Of a stretch of 17,834 nucleotides of DNA, positions 7,905 through 14,818 are shown one piece after another. Under the pieces are notes generated by a model, which did not search any database, was not told the origin of the DNA, and saw only the letters and a program-made list of their open reading frames with translations. The stretch comes from Ruminococcus sp. UBA3286 (GTDB taxonomy: Bacteria; Bacillota; Clostridia; Oscillospirales; Ruminococcaceae), in contig DETO01000035.1 of the NCBI GenBank assembly GCA_002362135.1, positions 6,085 through 23,918 of the forward strand, read 5' to 3'. The stretch's first letter is position 1; each line of letters opens with the position of its first letter. A program made the position numbers and the translations under genes.

Positions 7905-8595
7905 GAGTTATGGTTACGTTGACGATAATCTCAGGGAAATACGCTCGAATATCGCCGAAGCAGCTGCAAAATGCGGCAGAGACGAAAAAAGCATACGGAT
8001 TATGGCTGTGACTAAGACGGTCGCTCCGGAGATCGTAAATCATGCCGTTGGAGCAGGTATCGGTCTGCTCGGCGAAAACAGAGTGCAGGAATTTCTCTCG
8101 AAGCAGGAAATTTACGATATTTCTGCCGAGGTGCATTTTATCGGAAATTTGCAGACAAATAAAGTGAAATATATCATTGAGCCGATGACAATGATACAAT
8201 CGGTCGACAGCTTAAAGCTTGCGCAGGAAATAAATCGCCTTGCCATTGCCCATAATAAGGTTATGGAGATACTGTGCGAAGTAAATATCGGCGGAGAGAC
8301 TTCAAAGGGCGGAATCGCTCCTGATGAAACAGCCGATCTGCTTGAACGGATAGCTCAAATGGAGGGAATAAAAGTCAAGGGGCTTATGACTATTCCGCCG
8401 CCGTCGAAAGGGGATATTTTCCTCGGGCGCATGGAGGAACTGTTCAACAATATAAAGGACAGAAATATTGAGGGCGTCGATATGGACGAGCTTTCAATGG
8501 GTATGACTCACGATTATGCCGACGCAATAAAGCACGGCTCGACCATAGTCAGAATAGGCACGGGACTTTTTGGTGCGAGAAATTATGATCATTAA
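7897..8595 (+). CDS. YggS-family pyridoxal phosphate homeostasis protein (PLPBP)
   Basis: This is a fold-III PLP-binding barrel protein without known catalysis that buffers PLP and influences amino-acid metabolism (YggS in E. coli, YlmE in Bacillus). The PLP lysine is in AVTKT (K40 from this start). GENRVQE, HFIGNLQTNK, VNIGGETSKGG, LSMGMTHDY and IRIGTGLFG-like motifs follow in the family order; THDY replaces the more usual S-x-D-[FY]. The start is uncertain. GTG 7897 is 7 nt after AGGTGAT (7883-7889), a good anti-SD match, and gives 232 aa. ATG 7888 gives 235 aa but lies inside that site. Either start overlaps the preceding gene, implying translational coupling. It opens the ylm-type division cluster. 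Confidence 0.93.
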   Translation: MDKSYGYVDDNLREIRSNIAEAAAKCGRDEKSIRIMAVTKTVAPEIVNHAVGAGIGLLGENRVQEFLSKQEIYDISAEVHFIGNLQTNKVKYIIEPMTMIQSVDSLKLAQEINRLAIAHNKVMEILCEVNIGGETSKGGIAPDETADLLERIAQMEGIKVKGLMTIPPPSKGDIFLGRMEELFNNIKDRNIEGVDMDELSMGMTHDYADAIKHGSTIVRIGTGLFGARNYDH

Positions 8596-8601
8596 GTATT
8601 T

Positions 8602-8631
8602 ATGACGTAAAGTACTAACAAAATTTATATA
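8602..8631 (+). promoter_or_regulatory. Weak candidate promoter ahead of sepF
   Basis: In the 112-nt gap after yggS, ATGACG (8602-8607, four of six -35 bases) and TATATA (8626-8631, four of six -10 bases) are separated by 18 nt. A start near 8638 would place the structured element at 8646-8693 at the very 5' end of the message. The match is modest and the region is A/T-rich, so this may be chance. Confidence 0.3.
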
Positions 8632-8645
8632 TCATATGCCGTTTT

Positions 8646-8693
8646 CGGGATACTCCGCATTAATCCCGCTGACGAAGAAACAAAAATGCGGAG
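8646..8693 (+). promoter_or_regulatory. Possible H-type pseudoknot in the sepF leader
   Basis: Stem 1 is CGGGAT (8646-8651) with ATCCCG (8663-8668), perfect over 6 bp. Its loop contains CTCCGCATT (8653-8661), which pairs perfectly over 9 bp with AATGCGGAG (8685-8693). The joining segments are 1 nt (8652), 1 nt (8662) and 16 nt (8669-8684, nine of them A), the geometry of a compact H-type pseudoknot with an A-rich third loop. The last stem strand ends 3 nt before the sepF ribosome site GGAG (8697-8700), so folding could control ribosome access. I do not match it to a known riboswitch class. The two stems could also form separately. Confidence 0.5.
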
Positions 8694-8707
8694 AATGGAG
8701 AAATATT

Positions 8708-9172
8708 ATGAAACTTTTTGAGAACATCAAGGATTTCTTTTTTGCTTCCGAAGATGAAGAGGGCGACGCAAACGATACTCCCGTCCGTTCCGAATCAAGA
8801 AGCGAACAGCCTGCTTATCAGAATAACATAGAACGCGAAGAATCCTCTTCCGAAGGCGGAAGAAGAAATAAAGTCGTTAATATTCAGACAACGGCTCAGC
8901 TTCAGGTAGTACTTGTAAAGCCTGCCGCATTTACCGACGCAAAGCAGATCGCCGATCACCTTATTGCCAAGAAAACGGTTGTTCTTAATCTCGAAACCGC
9001 TTCTCCGGAAAACAAGAGAAGAATCATCGACTTTCTTGTGGGAGTTGCTTACGCTAACGGCGGCAGCCTGAAACCCGTCGCTAACCTGACATACATCATC
9101 ACGCCCTACAATGTAGGATTTATCGGCGAAGATCTTGTGGGGGAGCTGGAGAATAACGGCGTATTCATCTGA
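8708..9172 (+). CDS. sepF: Cell division protein SepF
   Basis: SepF is a membrane-bound partner of FtsZ that anchors the Z-ring and shapes the septum in Gram-positive bacteria. The N-terminus MKLFENIKDFFF is a typical amphipathic membrane helix. A charged flexible linker (about 13-60) leads to the SepF core (about 66-141) with VVLVKPAAFTDAKQIAD, VVLNLE, RRIIDFLVG and YIITPYNV. The start at 8708 is fixed by GGAG (8697-8700), 7 nt upstream, and by the family N-terminus; an in-frame ATG at 8636 adds 24 residues that do not fit the family and would overlap the leader structure. The protein is 154 aa. It shares one base with the ylmH start codon (stop TGA 9170-9172). Confidence 0.96.
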   Translation: MKLFENIKDFFFASEDEEGDANDTPVRSESRSEQPAYQNNIEREESSSEGGRRNKVVNIQTTAQLQVVLVKPAAFTDAKQIADHLIAKKTVVLNLETASPENKRRIIDFLVGVAYANGGSLKPVANLTYIITPYNVGFIGEDLVGELENNGVFI

Positions 9173-9936
9173 TGAACGATCAGCTTGACAAGTTCTTTTT
9201 CGCAAGGCTGGAGGATCTCCGAAGGCGCTGCGAAAGAGACGGCTGCGGCGTCTTTTCCGTATTTCTTGATGAAAGACAATGCGCTGAAGCAGAGAAATGG
9301 TGCAGATACAACATCGGAGAGCTGTCATATTCTTTTCACGGCGGATTTGAGGACGCAAACCGAAAGATACTTGCCGTTTATCCTGTATATTGTCAGGAAT
9401 ATATCGGCGAAGAAATTCCGATACGCTGTCTGACATTCACCTATCGGCGCGAGGACAAGCTTTCTCACAGAGATTTTCTGGGATCATTTATGGCTTTGCG
9501 GCTGAAAAGGGAGACTATCGGCGATATTGCCGTCGCAGAGGGAAAAGCTCAGGCGGCAGTCACCAAAACCGCCGCAAGGGATATCACGGCTTCGCTGTCA
9601 AAAATAGGCAGAACGGGCGTGAAGATCACGGAAGATCAGCCGTTCGATATGCGTCTCGCCGATACGCAGGAATTTAAGGAAATATGCGGTACGGTGGCTT
9701 CGCTGCGGCTGGACTGCGTGGCTGCTCTTGCAGCAAATGTCAGCCGTGAAAAGGCGGCTGCTATCATTCGCTCCGAAAAGGCGGATGTAAACCATTTCAC
9801 CGTGACCGATCTGTCTCATATAATGGCGGAAGGCGATATTCTGTCCATTCGCGGCTGCGGACGATTTGTACTTTCGGGTATCAACGGAGTTACTAAAAAA
9901 CACCGTATACACATAATTCTGAAAAAATTTATTTAG
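9172..9936 (+). CDS. YlmH-family RNA-binding protein with S4 domain
   Basis: YlmH proteins are S4-domain proteins encoded in division clusters of Gram-positive bacteria. Work in Bacillus links YlmH to stalled large ribosomal subunits and ribosome quality control, so the neighbourhood with division genes does not prove a division role. The central family segment HRDFLGSFMALRLKRETIG (99-117) is clear, and the S4 domain occupies about 179-232 (RLDCVAALAANVSREKA onward). The length, 254 aa, is normal. The start codon overlaps the sepF stop by one base (TGATG), with no good ribosome site close by, so translation is probably coupled to sepF. The ylmG gene often found between sepF and ylmH is absent. 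Confidence 0.92.
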   Translation: MNDQLDKFFFARLEDLRRRCERDGCGVFSVFLDERQCAEAEKWCRYNIGELSYSFHGGFEDANRKILAVYPVYCQEYIGEEIPIRCLTFTYRREDKLSHRDFLGSFMALRLKRETIGDIAVAEGKAQAAVTKTAARDITASLSKIGRTGVKITEDQPFDMRLADTQEFKEICGTVASLRLDCVAALAANVSREKAAAIIRSEKADVNHFTVTDLSHIMAEGDILSIRGCGRFVLSGINGVTKKHRIHIILKKFI

Positions 9937-9947
9937 AGGTGAATAAT

Positions 9948-10496
9948 ATGATTACTTCAAGAGACGTAAGAAATAAAAGGTTTGAAAAGGCTGCTTTCGG
10001 CTACAAACAGGAGGAAATTGACGAATTTCTCTCGCAGCTTGAAGCTGAACTGGACGAAATGGAACGCGAGCGCGCTGAAGCTAATAACAAGATACAGATA
10101 CTTGCCGACAAGGTAAGAGAGTATATGAAGGACGAGGACGCCCTCAAAGACGCTCTTCTCGGCGCTCAGAAGCAGGGTCATGCGGTTATCAACGAGGCTC
10201 AGGCAAAGGCGGAGGAGATACTTGCACAGGCTCAGGTAAAGGCTGACGAACTTGAAGACGAAGCTGTGCGTCAGCACGCCGAAGCTATGGAAAGAAACAG
10301 AGCAGAGATCGCTAAGGAAAAGGAAAGCCTTATCGACGCCCGCCGTCAGGTAGCTGAATTCAAGAAGAGCCTTTTCGATATGTATAAGGCGCACCTTGAA
10401 ATGATCTCCTCTATGCCGGAAGCTTATGAGGACGACTATGATGTGACCGAGACAGCCGAGGAGATCGCTGCGGCTGTTGCAGGCAATAATGATTAA
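9948..10496 (+). CDS. divIVA: DivIVA-domain cell division/polarity protein
   Basis: DivIVA is a coiled-coil protein that gathers at curved membrane (poles and septa) and recruits division or cell-wall factors. The N-terminal lipid-binding domain has RNKRFEKAAFGYKQEEIDEFL (about 8-28), and almost all the rest is heptad-patterned, Ala/Glu/Lys-rich coiled coil (about 24-60 and 65-150), ending in an acidic tail. The protein is 182 aa. The ATG at 9948 is preferred: GAGGTGA (9936-9942) lies 5 nt upstream, while the in-frame GTG at 9939 falls inside that site. It follows ylmH by 11 nt and completes the yggS-sepF-ylmH-divIVA block. Function follows from family and position. Confidence 0.94.
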   Translation: MITSRDVRNKRFEKAAFGYKQEEIDEFLSQLEAELDEMERERAEANNKIQILADKVREYMKDEDALKDALLGAQKQGHAVINEAQAKAEEILAQAQVKADELEDEAVRQHAEAMERNRAEIAKEKESLIDARRQVAEFKKSLFDMYKAHLEMISSMPEAYEDDYDVTETAEEIAAAVAGNND

Positions 10497-10499
10497 TTG

Positions 10500-10536
10500 A
10501 AAGGAGAGTCATCGCGGCGCAGCGATGATCGGTGAT
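10500..10536 (+). promoter_or_regulatory. Hairpin between two halves of the ileS ribosome binding site
   Basis: AAAGGAG (10500-10506) is too far (33 nt) from the ileS ATG at 10540. Between them is a perfect 7-bp hairpin, TCATCGC (10509-10515) with GCGATGA (10522-10528), loop GGCGCA. Just after it comes GGTGAT (10531-10536), which matches the downstream half of the anti-SD complement and is 3 nt from the ATG. Removing the intervening 25 nt (10507-10531) would give an unbroken AAAGGAGGTGAT. Folding would bring both halves near the start codon. Pairing is seen; the effect on translation is inferred. Confidence 0.5.
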
Positions 10537-10539
10537 ACG

Positions 10540-13314
10540 ATGGCACAGGATTATAATTCAACCCTTAATTTACCGAAAACAGACTTCCCCATGCGCGGAA
10601 ATCTGCCGAAAAGAGAGCCTGATACCCTGAAAAAATGGGAAGATGAAAGGCTTTATTACAAAATGATGGAAAAGAATGAGGGAAAGCCGACTTTCATTCT
10701 TCATGACGGCCCTCCATATGCAAACGGAGAGATACATCTCGGTACGGCGCTTAATAAAACGCTGAAAGATTTTATCGTTAAGTATAAGAATATGAACGGA
10801 TTCAAAGCTCCTTACGTTCCCGGATGGGATACTCACGGACTGCCTATCGAGCTGAAGGCAATGAAGGCAATCGGCGTTGAAAACGGCGCGATACCTCCTG
10901 TTGAACTGAGAAAGCACTGCCATGATTATGCTATGACTCATGTTGCTAATCAGATGAAGCAGTTCAAGAGACTCGGTTCTATCGGAGATTACGATTATCC
11001 CTACCTTACGCTTCGTCCCGCTTATGAAGCGCGTCAGGTCGAGGTTTTCGGAGCAATGGCGAAAAAAGGCTATATGTATAAAGGTCTCAAGCCTGTTTAC
11101 TGGTGTCCCGATTGTAATACGGCTCTTGCGGAAGCGGAAATCGAATATGCAAACGATCCGTGCAGCTCTATCTACGTTAAATTCAACGTGACCGACGATA
11201 AGGGAATGTTTACGGCTCTCGGACTTGATATTTCGAAGATATACTTCGTTATCTGGACTACGACCACATGGACAATCCCCGGCAACCTCGCTATCTGCCT
11301 CGGGCCTGAATATAATTATACTCTCGTAAATGCAAACGGCGAATACTATGTAATGGCGGAGGAACTCGTCCGCACAACAATGGAGACTGCCGGAATTGCC
11401 GAGTACACAACCGAGCATATTTTCACGGGCGCTGAACTTGAGGGCATGAAGACCAAGCACCCTCTTTACGACCGTCTGTCGCCGATCATCGTAGGCGATC
11501 ACGTTACTCTCGAAAGCGGTACGGGCTGCGTTCATACTGCTCCCGGATACGGCGTCGAGGACTTTGAAGTCTGCAAGAATTACGACGATATCGGAATCAT
11601 CGTATGCGTTGATTCAAAGGGTAAGCAGACTGCCGAAGCAGGCGAATTTGAGGGCATGGATACCGACGAAGCGAATAAAGCTATCGCTGCAAAGCTTGTT
11701 GAAGTCGGCGCAATGCTTGCAACTCAGAAGATCGTCCACCAGTATCCGCACTGCTGGAGATGCAACAGTCCGATCATCTACAGAGCGACCGAGCAGTGGT
11801 TCTGCTCCGTAAACGGTTTCAAGGACGAAGCTATAAAGGCTATCGAGGGCGTACAGTGGATTCCCGAATGGGGCGAGGATCGCATCAAGGGAATGGTGCG
11901 CGACAGAAGCGACTGGTGCATTTCCCGTCAGAGAACATGGGGCGTTCCTATCCCCGTAGTATACTGCAAGGACTGCGGAAAGCCGATCTATACAGATGAA
12001 ACCATCTCCGCAATAGCCGATCTTTTCCGCAAGGAAGGTTCGGACGCATGGTGGACTAAGGAAGCAAGCGAGTTTATTCCCGCTTCCGTTAAGTGCGAAT
12101 GCGGCTGCGGCGAATTCACCAAAGAATACGATATTATGGACGTATGGTTCGACAGCGGCGTATCTCATACTGCTGTTATGGACGATTTTGACAGCCTTTC
12201 ATGGCCTGCCGATCTTTATCTTGAGGGCGCAGATCAGTACCGCGGCTGGTTCCAGTCGTCGCTTCTTACATCTGTCGTGTATAAGGGAACTGCTCCTTAC
12301 AAGGCTGTCTGCACTCACGGCTGGGTAGTTGACGGCGAGGGCAAGGTAATGCATAAATCCCTTGGCAACGGTATTGATCCCCATGAGATAACCGACCAGT
12401 ACGGCGCGGATATTCTCCGCCTCTGGGTCGCTTCATCGGATTACCACAGCGATATAAGAATCTCCAAAACTATCATCAGCCAGCTTTCCGACGCTTACAA
12501 GAAAATCAGAAATACTGCAAGGTATATTCTCGGAAATCTCGGCAACGGCAGCGGATTCGATCCTGATAAGGATTCTGTTTCCTATGATAAGCTTACCGAA
12601 CTCGACAAGTGGGCGGTAATGAAGCTTGACGCGCTTATCGATACGGTCAAGGAAGGCTATGATAAGTACGATTTCCATATCGCGTTCCATGCTATTCATA
12701 ATTTCTGCGTTGTTGATATGTCCAACTTCTATCTTGACATTATCAAAGACAGACTTTACTGCGAGAAAGAGGATTCCGAGATACGCCGTGCGGCGCAGAC
12801 CGTTATGTACCGCATTCTCAGCGCGATCACACGTCTTGCCGCGCCTATAATCTCGTTTACCGCTGAAGAGATCTGGCAGTTTATGCCGCACAGCGCAAAT
12901 GACGATACACAGAGCGTTTTCCTTAATCAGATGCCTGAAAAGTCGGGTATTGTGCCAGATGATGAATTTATCGGCAAGTGGGAGTTCATTTACGGTATCC
13001 GCGAGACAGTCAACAAGATCCTTGAGGAAAAGCGCAACGAAAAGATCATCGGAAAGTCTCTTGAAGCTAAGGTCATCGTACATTGCAGCGAGGCTGACTA
13101 TGAAAAGTACAGCAGCCTTGCCGATCAGCTTAAAGACGTTCTTATCGTTTCGGATTTTGCCGTTGAAAAGAACGGCGGCGATGAAGCTGAATTTGAAGTT
13201 GTGAAAGCTGAAGGCGGCAAGTGCGAACGCTGCTGGTGCTACTCAAAATATGTGGGAACTAATCATGATCACCCCACTCTTTGCGAGCGCTGCTCCGTAG
13301 CTATTGAAGCATAA
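10540..13314 (+). CDS. ileS: Isoleucyl-tRNA synthetase
   Basis: This enzyme charges tRNA-Ile with isoleucine and hydrolyses mischarged Val-tRNA in its CP1 editing domain. At 924 aa it has normal length. GPPYANGEIHLGT (HIGH region, 66-69), PGWDTHGLPIE, the editing-site segments TTTWTIPGNLA and GTGCVHTAPGYG, KVMHKS (602-607, KMSKS region), and a C-terminal zinc ribbon with Cys 895, 898, 915 and 918 support the bacterial-type assignment. Two signature motifs depart from consensus: HLGT lacks the second His of HIGH, and VMHKS replaces KMSKS. The protein is otherwise intact, so I read this as a lineage variant. The ATG at 10540 has GGTGAT upstream; an in-frame ATG at 10525 lies inside a hairpin stem. 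No T-box leader fits in the 43-nt gap after divIVA. Confidence 0.97.
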   Translation: MAQDYNSTLNLPKTDFPMRGNLPKREPDTLKKWEDERLYYKMMEKNEGKPTFILHDGPPYANGEIHLGTALNKTLKDFIVKYKNMNGFKAPYVPGWDTHGLPIELKAMKAIGVENGAIPPVELRKHCHDYAMTHVANQMKQFKRLGSIGDYDYPYLTLRPAYEARQVEVFGAMAKKGYMYKGLKPVYWCPDCNTALAEAEIEYANDPCSSIYVKFNVTDDKGMFTALGLDISKIYFVIWTTTTWTIPGNLAICLGPEYNYTLVNANGEYYVMAEELVRTTMETAGIAEYTTEHIFTGAELEGMKTKHPLYDRLSPIIVGDHVTLESGTGCVHTAPGYGVEDFEVCKNYDDIGIIVCVDSKGKQTAEAGEFEGMDTDEANKAIAAKLVEVGAMLATQKIVHQYPHCWRCNSPIIYRATEQWFCSVNGFKDEAIKAIEGVQWIPEWGEDRIKGMVRDRSDWCISRQRTWGVPIPVVYCKDCGKPIYTDETISAIADLFRKEGSDAWWTKEASEFIPASVKCECGCGEFTKEYDIMDVWFDSGVSHTAVMDDFDSLSWPADLYLEGADQYRGWFQSSLLTSVVYKGTAPYKAVCTHGWVVDGEGKVMHKSLGNGIDPHEITDQYGADILRLWVASSDYHSDIRISKTIISQLSDAYKKIRNTARYILGNLGNGSGFDPDKDSVSYDKLTELDKWAVMKLDALIDTVKEGYDKYDFHIAFHAIHNFCVVDMSNFYLDIIKDRLYCEKEDSEIRRAAQTVMYRILSAITRLAAPIISFTAEEIWQFMPHSANDDTQSVFLNQMPEKSGIVPDDEFIGKWEFIYGIRETVNKILEEKRNEKIIGKSLEAKVIVHCSEADYEKYSSLADQLKDVLIVSDFAVEKNGGDEAEFEVVKAEGGKCERCWCYSKYVGTNHDHPTLCERCSVAIEA

Positions 13315-13323
13315 ATCAGAACT

Positions 13324-13355
13324 ATATTGCCTGTTGGATTATCAGCAGGCAATGT
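13324..13355 (+). other. Stem-loop between ileS and lspA
   Basis: ATTGCCTGTTG (13326-13336) pairs with CAGCAGGCAAT (13343-13353) with one G-U pair, around the 6-nt loop GATTAT. One G-U and one A-U pair extend the stem to 13 bp (13324-13336 with 13343-13355). Only three T follow, so it is at best a weak terminator. It sits 5 nt before the lspA ribosome site (AAAGGA, 13361-13366) and could tune read-through, mRNA processing or translation. Confidence 0.45.
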
Positions 13356-13371
13356 TTGTGAAAGGAATAAT

Positions 13372-13899
13372 ATGAGCATATTGCTTATTATATCTGCCCT
13401 TATTCTTATTGGTATCGATCAGCTTACAAAATATTGGGCTGTTCATTCGCTTAAACCCGTCGGCACTATGGACTTTATAAATATCGGAAGTCTTGATGTG
13501 CTTGATCTCACCTACCTCGAAAACAGGGGAGCGATATTCGGAAGCATGGCAGGACAGCGATGGTTTCTTGTCGGATTTACGGCTGTAATCATAATCATCG
13601 GCATTGCCGCAATGTTCATGGCGGCAAAGAAATCGAAATTTTTGGGTATGTCGATCATGCTTTTCGTGGCAGGCGGCATCGGAAATCTCATAGACCGCGT
13701 AAGATCGGGCTATGTTGTGGATTTTTTTGAGGTAAAGCTTTTCCACTTTGCAATTTTCAACGTGGCTGATATATGCGTGACCTGCGCTTTTGCGCTTATT
13801 CTGTTCTATCTTCTCATCATCGAGCCGAGGGCTGAAAAGGCGAAAAAGGCAGCCGCGGCTTCTGAAAATGCATCGGAAGAGGGTTCGGAAAATGAGTGA
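13372..13899 (+). CDS. lspA: Lipoprotein signal peptidase (signal peptidase II)
   Basis: LspA is an integral membrane aspartyl protease that removes signal peptides from diacylglyceryl-modified prolipoproteins. Four membrane helices are evident (about 2-16, 64-84, 91-107 and 130-151). The family motifs are complete: DQLTK (16-20), ENRGAIF (50-56), GGIGNLIDR (101-109) with catalytic D108, VVDFF (115-119) and FNVAD (129-133) with catalytic D133. A charged, Ala-rich tail (152-175) is a small extension. The start at 13372 is set by AAAGGA (13361-13366), 5 nt upstream, and by the first membrane helix; a longer in-frame reading from 13327 adds residues overlapping the upstream hairpin. The gene overlaps the next one by 8 nt. 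The product is 175 aa. Confidence 0.95.
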   Translation: MSILLIISALILIGIDQLTKYWAVHSLKPVGTMDFINIGSLDVLDLTYLENRGAIFGSMAGQRWFLVGFTAVIIIIGIAAMFMAAKKSKFLGMSIMLFVAGGIGNLIDRVRSGYVVDFFEVKLFHFAIFNVADICVTCAFALILFYLLIIEPRAEKAKKAAAASENASEEGSENE

Positions 13900-14806
13900 G
13901 ACTGTTCGCCTGAATTGCAGTTTCGGAGATAAGGGAAAGCGAATAGATAAATTTATTTCGGACAATATTGCGGAACTTACAAGATCGGCTGTTCAGAATA
14001 TCATCGAATCCGAAGCGGTCGCTGTAGACGGCAGAACTGCGGCGAAAAATTACAAGATACGCGGCGGCGAGGAGATAATTGTAAATATTCCCGAGCCTCA
14101 GCCTATGGACGCAGTTCCTGAAAATATTCCGCTTGAAATAGTTTACGAAGACAACGATCTGCTCGTTGTAAACAAGCCGAAAGGAATGGTCGTTCATCCT
14201 GCTCACGGCAACTACACGGGAACTCTTGTGAACGCGCTTCTTTATCACTGCGGAGACAGCCTTTCCGGGATAAACGGCGTGATTCGCCCCGGCATAGTTC
14301 ATAGAATCGATAAGAATACCAGCGGATTGCTGATAGTTGCGAAAAACGACGCGGCGCATATTCATCTTGCGGAGCAGATAAAAGCGCATAGCTTTACCCG
14401 CGAGTACGAAGCGATTGCCTGCGGCTTTTTCAAGGAGTCGGAGGGAACGATCGACGCACCAATAGGACGGCACAAGACCGACCGCAAAAAAATGTGCGTA
14501 ACTGCCGAAAATTCGCGGAATGCAGTTACTCATTACAGCGTTCTCAGGCAGTATGGCGGCTATGCTCATGTGCGCCTGCGCCTTGAAACCGGACGTACTC
14601 ATCAGATAAGAGTGCATCTTGCATATATCGGGCATTCAGTGCTTGGCGACGACGTATATGGGAAGCATTATAAAGGGCTGGACGGTCAATGTCTTCACGC
14701 GCGCAAGATCGGCTTCATTCACCCGACGACAGGCAAATATCTTGAATTTACAAGCGAACTGCCGAAATATTTTTCCGCCGTGCTTGATAAACTTGAAAAA
14801 ATGTAG
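13892..14806 (+). CDS. RluA/RluD-family 23S rRNA pseudouridine synthase
   Basis: The protein converts specific uridines in rRNA to pseudouridine. An N-terminal S4 RNA-binding domain (about 15-75) precedes the catalytic domain, which has the motif HRIDKNTSGLLIVAK with catalytic D140. Further family segments are VVNKPKGMVVHPAHGN, REYEAIACG, and LETGRTHQIRVHLAYIGHSVLGD. At 304 aa it fits the RluD group (YlyB in Bacillus), which also follows lspA there. The exact target uridines cannot be read from sequence, so no symbol is assigned. The start at ATG 13892 overlaps the lspA stop by 8 nt, with AGAGGG-like bases about 9 nt upstream; an ATG at 13790 in the same frame would overlap lspA by 110 nt and is unlikely. 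Confidence 0.95.
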   Translation: MSETVRLNCSFGDKGKRIDKFISDNIAELTRSAVQNIIESEAVAVDGRTAAKNYKIRGGEEIIVNIPEPQPMDAVPENIPLEIVYEDNDLLVVNKPKGMVVHPAHGNYTGTLVNALLYHCGDSLSGINGVIRPGIVHRIDKNTSGLLIVAKNDAAHIHLAEQIKAHSFTREYEAIACGFFKESEGTIDAPIGRHKTDRKKMCVTAENSRNAVTHYSVLRQYGGYAHVRLRLETGRTHQIRVHLAYIGHSVLGDDVYGKHYKGLDGQCLHARKIGFIHPTTGKYLEFTSELPKYFSAVLDKLEKM

Positions 14807-14818
14807 GGGAGCGATCGA

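Noticed and set aside
8669..8684. Hammerhead-ribozyme-like core words (CTGACGA, GAAAC) in the sepF leader, preceded by a stem
   Set aside because: There is no stem II between the two words, the bases before the first stem do not give a proper NUH cleavage site, and stem III cannot pair as required. The A-rich pseudoknot loop explains the resemblance.
10497..10539. A T-box riboswitch upstream of ileS, expected in many Firmicutes
   Set aside because: The gap to divIVA is only 43 nt and contains no T-box sequence or antiterminator; only the small hairpin is present.
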